A stretch of 64,000 nt of DNA, taken from contig CM073898.1 of NCBI GenBank assembly GCA_037176705.1, forward strand, positions 22,056,488 through 22,120,487, given 5' to 3'. This DNA comes from Molossus alvarezi (taxonomy: Eukaryota > Chordata > Mammalia > Chiroptera > Molossidae). Position 1 is the stretch's first letter; each line of letters starts with the position of its first letter. The notes under the pieces are model-generated. The model did no database searches and was not told where the DNA came from. It was given only the letters and a program-made list of their open reading frames with translations. The translations under genes were made by a program, and so were the position numbers. This document shows, in pieces, positions 55,660 to 64,000 of the stretch.

Positions 55660-56640
55660 TTTTATCCAAAACCAGTCTCTCCCTAACCCTGCCTTTCCTT
55701 TATTCCGGCCTCTGTTCCCTCCCGATGTTCCCAGAGTCACCTTCTCTCTCTCTTTCATCACAAATTACTCCCATTATCCCACCTACCTATTTCTTCCTTC
55801 GTTTTCTCCACCTTGGTAAATGACACCCATGTCTAGTTACCCACCCAATTCCAAATTCAAAAGTCACTCATAATTCATCACTTTCCATTATCTCCCTGCA
55901 TCCAAACCACTCAGAAAACTTTGCTTCCAAAGAACATCTAAAACCCGTGCATTTTGTCCCATCACAACTGGAACGAAGCCACCGCTATCTTACAACCCAG
56001 CTCTTTTGCTTCCCTAATATTTGCTCCTTACATTGCAGCTGGAGAAATCCTTTGAAGAATGTAAATCAAATCATAGTACTTTCTTGATTCGTCCTCTTAA
56101 AATCCTTCCGGTACGATCCAAATTCCTTACCATGGCTCCACCGGGGCTTCTCAGTCCTGCGTGATGGGGCCCAGCTCCTCTGTCCTCAGCTCCCTGCACA
56201 CCTTCCCTGCTCGTTTGTTTCCAGCTATTCGTACTGGTCTTGTTCCTTCCTGGAAACATGTCAATAATGCTGCTGATGAGATGACACTTGGGGTCGTGAC
56301 ACTACTGCCTTCAAAGCAATTCACCTGCTTTTCTCAGAACCCCCTTTAACTCAACTGTCACCTCCCTAGGCAGACTTCACCCGACACCATCGCAATGAGT
56401 CCTTTCTTAGCCGTCCACTCACTCTGTTATGCTCTCACGCTTTATTCCCTTTACGGCACTTAACCGAACTGGAATGATCTGGCTTCACTATCTGATCACT
56501 TAGTAACTGGCTTTCCGCGCCCACTGGAACGAAATCCCAGAGAGCAGGGCCCTGATCTGACCTGTTACAGTGTCTGCAGCACCTAGAGCAGTCCCTGGCC
56601 CGCCTGTGACTCCAGGCTCGGGGGTGAATGGCGCCCCTTA
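55660..56640 (+). mobile_element. L2 LINE, long 3' segment
   Basis: The best L2 in the window: 'AAATCAAATCATAGTACTTT' (56065), 'CTTAAAATCCTTCCGGTACG', 'TCCAAATTCCTTACCATGGC' (56117), 'GTGATGGGGCCCAGCTCCTC', 'GAAATCCCAGAGAGCAGGGC' (56531) and 'CAGCACCTAGAGCAGTCCCT' (56576). All lie in the correct order. CpG-rich for its age, with many stops. Confidence 0.85.
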
Positions 56641-58090
56641 GAGCTGTTCAACGTGGCATCTCTGAGTACATCTGTTCTTTTCGGTTAATAGAGTGTAATT
56701 TTTTGCATGTGCTTTTGGGATTGTATTTGAGCTGAATTGTTTCTTCATTGTACCAGGATAATGAGCCTGTTTAGACAGACAGGGAGCCAGAAGAGGTCTG
56801 CAGAATTTCCACAGATACCAGTTTAAAATTGGAAAATTCTCCCCTGCTAAGAGATAGGGTGGATTGGAAAAGAATGACTAATTACTATAAAGTTTTTAGA
56901 CCTTTAAGAGTAGAACCAGAGAAACACAAAATTCAATGGCCCGACGTAGCAGCCTAGGTGGAAGGTTGTGAACTTATGTAAAAAAATAAAATAAAATAAA
57001 AAGGTGGAAAGTTGTAAACTTATGTAAAAAAAATGGCAGAATGAGGTAAGGATGTGACTCAACAGTAGGAAAATGGGTTACCAGCCCCTTCTTTAATTAA
57101 GGACTCTAAGCTAAAGTGCCTAAAAATGGAAATCAGTCTGAGAGTTGAGATGGTGAGAAAAAGAAAATCACCCCAGATATTTTTAGCTCCAGACCTCATA
57201 TTTCTGGCCTATATTTCTGGTCCTTATCTAACCAAAGTCTCTAATCAGATGTATAAGGTGATGTAATTATTTCCTTAACATCCTTAACAACAGAAATATT
57301 TAGGATTAAAAATATAATTTGTTTGGTAGACTCATACCTATAACATTAACATTTTTATGCTAAGAAAAAATTTGTCCAAATTTTATATTTCAGCTAGTTG
57401 TAATATTAAAAAGAATTTGGTTATTTAAAGAAAAAAAATTACCTTGTGATTATAATTTAAGATATAGCATTGAGTAATTGCTTTAGACTTTTAATTTACT
57501 AAATTATGTATTGGTTTGGAAACAAAATAAGAATCAATGTACTTATAGTTTTAATTCTGATGGTTTTATAAAAAACATGAGGGGAATTTTATTTTATAAG
57601 TTAGCCAAAGTACTTAAACAGGAAATGAATAAAATTTTATGAATATTAAATTTATAAATATAATTTAAAATATTGATGGTGTAAATATACAAGTGAGACC
57701 ATTGTTAAAATTTGCTGGAAATATAAATATAAAAATTTGTATGTTGGATCTAAAGTTTAAGGGCAAAATTAGGGTTTTGAATACTAGAAGCAAACCACTT
57801 AAATAATATTTTTTGACCCTAAAAATTGCCCTAGAATCATCAAGTCTAGTAAAATGGAAGGCAGAAAGAGATTTGTGCTAATCAAAGTGTTTCCTGAATT
57901 ATAAAGCCTACTTGGAGCCAAAATAGGTCACATTGTTAGGTCATGGGCTGTAACAGACAATGGAAAGTAGCTGTAATAAGCAATTGTGAGTTTCTGTCTT
58001 AGCCTCCAAACTTGGTTCACTACAGTAGTGTTTTCTGCCTTCAAGTAGCTCATAGACAAGCCAGAAGTGTCAAAGGTTATCTATGACATC
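56641..58090. other. AT-rich DNA with a local duplication
   Basis: Mostly AT-rich. A 30-bp unit beginning GGTGGAA(G/A)GTTGT at 56957 is repeated at 57003, the copies separated by an A-rich (AAAAT)n linker. No recognised repeat family or exon. Confidence 0.5.
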
Positions 58091-58290
58091 TTTCATGATC
58101 ATCTCCCCTGTGGGAGGCGCTCTGTACCTCTTTCATCCTCACAGGAAACTTGCAAGGTTGGTACTGTTATTCCCATTTTAAGTGATTTAAAATGATAAAG
58201 TGGTTTAGTCATGCAGCTTAAAAGTGAAAACATTGGTATTTGAACCCAGGACTTTATAATTCTGAAGCTCTTGCTCTCTTCACATCACCC
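58091..58290 (-). mobile_element. MIR SINE
   Basis: 'TTTCATCCTCACAGGAAACT', 'TTGCAAGGTTGGTACTGTTA', 'TTCCCATTTTAAGTGATTTA' and 'GTATTTGAACCCAGGACTTT' follow antisense MIR order. Confidence 0.85.
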
Positions 58291-59384
58291 AGTTTACTAA
58301 TGAATTAATGCATTATTTGGCAGGGTAGCTGCAATTATGATCAGCCTTTGTTTTATGGCAATGCCAACTGCCAGACACTCAGGCAGGCAGATGGGTAAAC
58401 TTTTCTAGGGTGAAAAAAACAAATAATAAAAATAACTTTTATCGTCCCTCAAATTGTACTGGTGGGCAGATGCTTAGGTAATTAATTTGCTAGATTTGCA
58501 TTATATGTGCTATTTTTTTTTGTAAACAAGGGACACCACCACTCTGCTCTGTCACTGATATGTAAAATCGCGATGACAATTAATTTAGAACTTCAGAAAC
58601 TTCTGTAAGTTCTGTGATTTCACGGGAGAAAATTTCAGTAATTGCTGCTATGTAACAGTTGTACTGGCCAAAGTGTGTGTGTGAGTGCGCATGTTTTCCA
58701 GTCTTCTGTGAAACCCGTATTAACAATAAAATGTGAGGATGGCACTAAGTTCATGTAGATAGGGAAATGGGCCTTTGTTAGAACAGAGCAAAGAGTAATT
58801 AGCATGTTTCAGGTTTACTGGTTAGGCCTTGCCCTGCTGGAGAGAGTCAGCTGTACGCCTGATGCTTTTCTGGAGCAGCAGGAAGAGACTGGTTTCTCAG
58901 AGTGTATTTATTCAAACTGAATTATGAACAATGGATAATAGGGATTTCTATTAATACAATGACAAAACTCAAAGCCCAGGTCATTTGTGTTGGACTCACC
59001 CTGGCCCTTGACCAGTATTAAGGTGGGAAGCTTGCCCTAGATTTCTGGCCACTGCAGCTCAGGGTGTTAAGCTGGCACTCAGATCGGCTTGGAAGATGGT
59101 CACGTGGAGGAGTCATATTAAGTGGTCCCTGCACATATTATTTCTTTAGAAGACCAAAGGAATCCTTTATTCTCTTTACGCTGGCTTCTCGTTTACCTAA
59201 ACTGCTTGTAAATGGAAGCATAGAATGGAAGCATCACATAAAGCTGGGAGATGTGAAGAATGACAGAGGGCACAAAGGACAGAAACACAGGCTTTCAGGA
59301 ATGGGGCTCTGTGGTACATTAAAAGGATTCAATGGGCCAAGCCTAGAATCCCTTTTCACTGAGCCTGGGAGACAATATGGGTGA
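58291..59384. other. Unassigned DNA
   Basis: No recognised repeat or exon. A 106-codon frame at 59064-59384 has no known domain. Confidence 0.45.
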
Positions 59385-59500
59385 GTAAGTGCACAGATTC
59401 TAGCACCACATGACCTGGATTCAAGTCTTAGTTCAGCTACTTTTCAGCTGCGGCCCTTAAAAAAAATCTTAGCTAGTGTTTTTACCTGTAAGAAACTGCC
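59385..59500 (+). mobile_element. MIR SINE fragment
   Basis: 'GATTCTAGCACCACATGACC' and 'TGGATTCAAGTCTTAGTTCA' followed by 'GCTACTTTTCAGCTG' match the 5' half of sense MIR. Confidence 0.65.
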
Positions 59501-59529
59501 TAAATATTGCATGAGCCAGGGTGCACTCA

Positions 59530-59674
59530 GGCTAAGTGTTGCTGCAGATTTTATAAAAGATTGAAAAAATTAACAAACAAAATCCAAACAGAATCAGAGA
59601 TACAGAGGACAGACTGACAGCTGTGAGAGGGGAGGGGGTGGAGGGGCCAGGTGGAAAAGGGAAGGGATTAAGCG

Positions 59675-59706
<32 letters not shown>

Positions 59707-59940
59707 ACCCAATTCATACACACAGACAACAGTATGGTGATTACCACATAGACAGTGGGGTGGGACAGGGTAAAAGAAGGTAAAGGGGAAATAAATGGTG
59801 ATGAAAAGAGACTTAATTTGAGGTGGTGAATACACAATACATTATACAGATAATGTATTATAGAATTGCACAACTAAAACCTGTGTAATTTTATACCCAT
59901 GTTATCCCAATAAATTCAATAAAATAAAATTTAAAAAGAA
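59530..59940 (+). mobile_element. L1 3'-UTR with internal (CA)n
   Basis: 'CACAGACAACAGTATGGTGA', 'TTACCACATAGACAGTGGGG', 'GGTAAAGGGGAAATAAATGG', 'TGTATTATAGAATTGCACAA' and 'CTAAAACCTGTGTAATTTTA' form a laurasiatherian L1 3'-UTR, ending 'CCCAATAAATTCAATAAAAT' and an A-rich tail. A CA run at 59673-59706 interrupts it. Confidence 0.8.
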
Positions 59941-60239
59941 GAAATTCTGAAGGGAAAGGGACAATGTAGCTATCTGCTAGTTATCTCTTATCTCTGTATA
60001 ATAAATTTACTGTCAAACATAATTCCTGATTTGCCATTTTTGTGTATTAGTTTGGTTTAGAAATTACCCTTTTGATAAAGATTAATACAGTTAGGGGAAC
60101 TATATATCTATATATCATCTATATCTATATTTATATCTTGTAGGTATTTAATAGCTGATTTGAAGAAATTAATTGTTTAATATTTGCATACTTTAACGTA
60201 TAATAACATTTATATATTAAAAATAGAGTAAGAGAGCAT
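59941..60239. other. Unassigned AT-rich DNA
   Basis: Contains (TATC/TATA)-rich sequence at 60095-60140. Nothing else seen. Confidence 0.5.
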
Positions 60240-60485
60240 ATGCTTTAAATCCTAGGTTATCATTTCTGTAAGTCTTCTCCTTGGACCACATGAGTAGTCT
60301 GAGAGTAGCGGCAGCAGCAGCAGCAGCAGCAACATCATTACCTGGGTGTTCATTAAAAATGCAAATCTCAGAGCTACTGCATCCAAAATGCTGAAGGTGA
60401 AGCTAAACTATGTGTGTTTTGACAAGATCTCTGGATGATTCTGATGCTTGCTGAAGCCACCGGTTTGAACCCTTAGTTAACCAGA
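60240..60485 (-). mobile_element. MER5-like hAT-Charlie MITE with a CAG run
   Basis: 'CATCATTACCTGGGTGTTCA', 'TTAAAAATGCAAATCTCAGA', 'GACAAGATCTCTGGATGATT' and 'CTGATGCTTGCTGAAGCCAC' match antisense MER5A. A (CAG)n run of about seven units at 60308-60331 has grown out of the element's own 'CAGCAGCATCA' segment. Confidence 0.8.
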
Positions 60486-62130
60486 ATCCTTGATGTGTTT
60501 TGACTATTATCCACTAAAAACAACCATTCTTTTGAGCAGTGATGTCCAAAATGAGTTATATGCAAGACAATCCATTGGCATATAAGAAGAAAATACTGAA
60601 ACTATTATTTACATATTTATTTTGTCCTATTTAATTTACACTTTTGCGTATGTAGTATAATGTTCAAAATATACATGTTTATACACACCACACAAATATA
60701 TATATATATCATATATACAATGTTTAAGTAATTCATTATAGTTTTTATTGGAAGAAATGGGATATTTTATGTAAACCAGGATGTGGGTTTAAAAAGTTCA
60801 GATACCATTGTTCTAAAGAATATATGTAATTATGACTTATTCTAAGGATCACAATGGTCAAAAAGTAAAAAATGGAAACCAAATTACAATAAATTATTTA
60901 GCTATTTTTTGGTTCCAATTAAATTCTAGTTTTATCTCTATGCACTCTCTTTATAGGCATTCTTATAGTGCAAATAGTCAATTGTTGCCACAATTAGAAC
61001 TGAATAGCTTATCATACAAATACAGAATTAGCAATGATCAGTGCTGGGACTTCCCCTCAACTGAAATGAATAATTTATAGTTTGCTAAATTTTATTGACT
61101 AAAGAAATTAAACAAGATATATTTGAGTAGAAAATTCTATACACCTATTATTGGTATTAAAAAGCTTCGAATTAAAAATAAGAGCAAAATTGGCATATTG
61201 AAGAGCAACCACATTCCTTTTGTTTTGCATTATCCTGGGCATGTAATGAAAAACCCATGCTTCTACTATTCCTTCCAGTTAAATGACTTTTTATTATTTT
61301 ATTTATTTATTCATTATTACTTTCAGATAAAGATTGAGTAGGAAGTTAGATGAATACAAAATGAATAAACTAGATTATTTACTATTATCCAAATAAATAA
61401 AAAATACACCTATGGAATAGGCTTGAAGGTATGGGATACATTTGAAATATCTTTCCTTCAACCTGTTAGCATTCATAGTTGACTGTTTATTATGTAAGTG
61501 ATACCTGTTCTTTGACTCTCTCAAATTTCTATGCCATAAAAGATTTCTTGGATTATTTTGGTAGTTTCTCAGGGAATTATTCTGGGAAAAATAAAATATA
61601 TGGAATGATAAATTCTTATGTAAATAGACTTAGAATTTGTTAAATCATTTAAACATTATTGGACAGAAATTAGCATTGACAAATTATTTTTTGAAATAAA
61701 ATTCAGAGAGAGTATAAGACATTTCTGAGAGACATTAAAGAAGACCCAGATAAATTCATACCTTGTTCAATATTCAATATTATTAAGACTTGTTAGGTAA
61801 AGATTGATTGTTCTTTAGCCATGATAACAAGTGGCCACCAGAACTAGTTTAAACCTGTTCAGTGGATCAATGACAACTCACCTTAATGAATATCTTCATT
61901 AATTAGTATGAACTCCTTCTGAATATTAATAATCATGTGTCAACTTAATTAAGTGTGCACAATTTTAAATGTTAACTAATCTCATCCAAATAATCAGACT
62001 TCAACAAATGATGTCAGTCCACATATCCCTCCAAAAGTTCATTTATCCCTGAATTTTACACTGGTCAAAAATTCTTTATAAAGTCAACGTTCTGTTCTGT
62101 TCAGAGACAATAACAAGTATAGCTCTACCT
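60486..62130. other. Unassigned AT-rich DNA
   Basis: About 1.6 kb, AT-rich, with small TA-rich runs (60702-60710) and no recognised repeat or exon. Confidence 0.45.
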
Positions 62131-62134
62131 TATT

Positions 62135-62485
62135 AGTTTTCTAGGGCTGCCATACACAGGACACCTACTGGGTGGCTTAACAGAAAACTCTGGAGGCTAG
62201 AAGTCAAAGATCAAGGTATTGGCAGGGTTGGTTTCTCTCTGAGGCCTCTCTCCTTGGTTTGTATATAGGTGTCTTCGCAGTGCGTCCTCACATGGCTATC
62301 CCTCCATCTGTGTTGTCTGCCCTAATATTCTCTTCTTATGAGGACCCGGTCATATTGAATTCGTTTTATTGAAATTACCACTTTTACAGCCCTGTCTCCA
62401 ATTACAGTCACATTCTGAGGTATTTATGGGTTAGGGCTTCGACCTATGGATTTTGTAGGGACACAGTTTAGCCCATACTGTAAGC
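62135..62485 (+). mobile_element. Ancient interspersed repeat, family not named
   Basis: 'GTTTTCTAGGGCTGCCATAC', 'CTGGGTGGCTTAACAGAAAA', 'CTCTGGAGGCTAGAAGTCAA', 'CCTCTCTCCTTGGTTTGTAT', 'TTACAGTCACATTCTGAGGT' and 'AGGGACACAGTTTAGCCCAT' are well-known phrases of a widespread mammalian repeat. I recognise the repeat but am not sure whether it is classed as an LTR or another type. Confidence 0.75.
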
Positions 62486-62519
62486 AATAAATTCATCTTT
62501 GTCTACCCCTCACCAAGAA

Positions 62520-62955
62520 CTATAGTCATAGATCCTATTTGTTTGTATCTCCCCAAAAGACATGTTGAAATTATAATTCCTAATATCTATCAATTAGGCC
62601 ATATTTGGAAATATGGAAAAATAGCAGATGTAAACAAATTAAGATAAAGTCATACTCAAGCAGGTGAAGGTCCTAATCTAATATGCTGGTGTTCTTGTAA
62701 GAAGAAAGAGAAATAGAGACAAACATATGTGATGATGGAAACAGACAATAAAGCTATTCAACTCCCTGCCAAGGAACACCCGGGATTGCTGGTGGCCACT
62801 GCAGAAAGCTAGGAAGAGGCAAAGAAGGATGCTAGCCAGAGTCTCAGAGGGAGTATGAGTTTGCTGACCCCTTGATTTTAGACTTTTAGCATTCAGAACT
62901 GAGAGAGAATAAAGTTCAATTATTTCAGGCCATCCTAGATAGTGGTTATCATTTT
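62520..62955 (+). mobile_element. MLT1-like solitary LTR (ERVL-MaLR)
   Basis: Begins near 'TTTGTATCTCCCCAAAAGAC', then 'ATAGCAGATGTAAACAAATT', 'AAGATAAAGTCATACTCAAG', 'GGTCCTAATCTAATATGCTG', 'GGTGTTCTTGTAAGAAGAAA', 'CTTGATTTTAGACTTTTAGC', 'ATTCAGAACTGAGAGAGAAT' and 'AAGTTCAATTATTTCAGGCC'. These are the classic MLT1 LTR landmarks in order. Solitary, old and without coding sequence. Confidence 0.82.
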
Positions 62956-63103
62956 TTTCACACTTGGCTTTTAATATTTGACATATTTGAGAAAATTAGA
63001 AAAATATACTTACTTTTTCTTCTTTTTAAAAATGAATGTACCATTGTCTTTCTATTTCAGAGATTAAGGGGTAGTCTCATCATCTTATCATTTTAAGGCA
63101 AGC
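62956..63103. other. Unassigned DNA
   Basis: Short AT-rich spacer between the LTR and the L1. Confidence 0.5.
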
Positions 63104-64000
63104 TCATTCAAAATCTCAGGAGACATTTTAGTAGAAATTGACAAGCTGATTTTAAATTTTATATGAAAATATAAAGAACCTGAAATAACCAAAAATATGA
63201 AAAAAAGACAAACAAACAAAGTGGGAGGACCACTTAATAAGAAGCTATAGTATTCAAATGTGGTATTGGAATGAAAGTTTTAAAATGGGTCAAGGGAACA
63301 GAACAGAGAGTAAAGAAACAGACCCACATTTCTACGGTCAATTAATTTTGATTTGCTGTTGTTGTTGTTGTTGTTGTTAATCCTCCCCCAGGGATATTTT
63401 TCCAATGAGTTTTAGATAGAGTGGAAGGAATGGAGGGAGAAAGAGAGAGATAGAAACATCAATGTGAGACAGACACATTAATTGGTTACCTCCTGCATGA
63501 CCCCAACCAGGGCCGGAGATCTAACCTGCAACTCAGGTATGTGCCCTTGACCATGAATCAAACCCGGGATCCTTGGGTCCACAGGCTGATGCTCTAACCA
63601 CTGAACCAAACCAGCCAGGGCAGCCAACTGATTTTGGATAAAGATGCAAAAGCTCTATGAGGGAAAGATAGACTATTCAGCAAATAAATATCCATTTGGG
63701 GGAAAAAATGAAACTGAGCTCTAACCTGACATCACAGACAAAAATTAATTTGAAACTGATCATAGACCTATATATAAGAGCTGGAATTATAAGGTTCCAG
63801 AAGAAAATAAAAGAGAAAATCTTCACAGATTTGGGGTAAGCAACGATTTCTTAGAAAACAAAACAAAAGAATCAAAACATTCTAACAATATGTACTCATG
63901 AGCAATAAAAACAAAAAGTATGCTAAACATCATACGTCATCAGAGACATGCAAATTAAAAACATAGTAGGATACCACTTCATTCATACTAATAAGGCTAG
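63104..64000 (+). pseudogene. Old L1 ORF2 remnant, runs off the right edge
   Basis: Plus-strand phrases in L1 ORF2 order: 'AGTAGAAATTGACAAGCTGA' (63133), 'AGAAGCTATAGTATTCAAAT', 'GTCAAGGGAACAGAACAGAG' (63291), 'ACAGACCCACATTTCTACGG', then after the SINE 'GATAAAGATGCAAAAGCTCT', 'AACTGATCATAGACCTATAT', 'AGAAAATCTTCACAGATTTG' and 'GACATGCAAATTAAAAACAT', 'GATACCACTTCATTCATACT'. This is the region after reverse transcriptase. Sequence between about 63860 and 63900 is shortened compared with the usual order. Many stops; dead copy. Confidence 0.82.
63353..63622 (-). mobile_element. Ves-type SINE nested in old L1
   Basis: Imperfect TSD TCAATTAATTTTGAT (63338-63352) and CCAACTGATTTTGGA (63624-63638). 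Minus-strand head 'GCCCTGGCTGGTTTGGTTCA', B box 'GGTTTGATTCA', tail block 'AATATCCCTGGGGGAGGATT', then (AAC)n, visible as GTT units at 63356-63379. Diverged, so an older copy than those at 27320 and 30414. Confidence 0.92.

Noticed and set aside
60308..60331. CAG repeat as a possible polyglutamine exon
   Set aside because: It sits inside a MER5-type transposon that normally has CAGCAGCATCA here; no open frame with coding context.

Overview
This 64-kb window looks like intergenic or deep-intronic DNA of a bat. The organism call rests on at least 17 tRNA-derived SINE insertions of the Ves type. They have a head like TGGCTCAGCGGTTAGAG, a B box like GGTTCGGTTCC, and bodies containing 'AAACATCRATGTGA' or 'ATCCTCACCYGAGG'. 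Most are flanked by clear target-site duplications (TSDs). Ves-type SINEs are typical of Yangochiroptera (for example vespertilionid, molossid and phyllostomid bats), but I cannot name the species. No host protein-coding exon, rRNA, functional tRNA or CRISPR array could be supported. Every long reading frame I could explain is part of a transposable element or a simple repeat.

Layout. 1-1.2 kb: antisense SINE, L2 remnant, CCTT microsatellite. 1.8-9.3 kb: old repeats (MIR, L2, hAT, Tigger-like DNA transposons) with younger L1 and SINE insertions nested in them. 9.3-14.4 kb: a CpG-bearing unexplained block, MIRs, a probable antisense L2, L1 3' ends. 14.4-18.1 kb: antisense L1 3' end, SINEs, and a 5'-truncated young L1 with a SINE inside. 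18.1-21 kb: repeat-poor. 21-22 kb: old antisense L1 carrying a 40-bp tandem repeat. 22-26.2 kb: mostly unique, AT-rich. 26.2-29.5 kb: the largest element, an L1 ORF2 remnant with a 40-bp TSD, a nested SINE and a large internal deletion. 30-35 kb: old L1, SINEs, antisense L2, and a composite SINE plus L1 3' end that appears to share one TSD. 35-47 kb: SINEs, L2 and L1 fragments, a palindromic (TA)n locus, and a perfect 31-bp hairpin at 39.9 kb. 47-52 kb: CpG-bearing block, 22-bp minisatellite, long repeat-poor DNA. 52-64 kb: SINEs, L2, MIR, MER5, an MLT1-like LTR, and an old L1 ORF2 running off the right edge.

The elements give a relative history. MIR, L2 and the DNA transposons are oldest and serve as hosts. 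L1 3' ends and Ves SINEs landed in them later, and the short tRNA-only SINEs can sit inside Ves SINEs. The observations most worth following are the perfect hairpin, the three short tRNA-only SINEs with a common 3' boundary, and the SINE/L1 composite. I did not find convincing evidence of a new protein-coding system. Repeat family names come from memory of consensus motifs, not from a database search.
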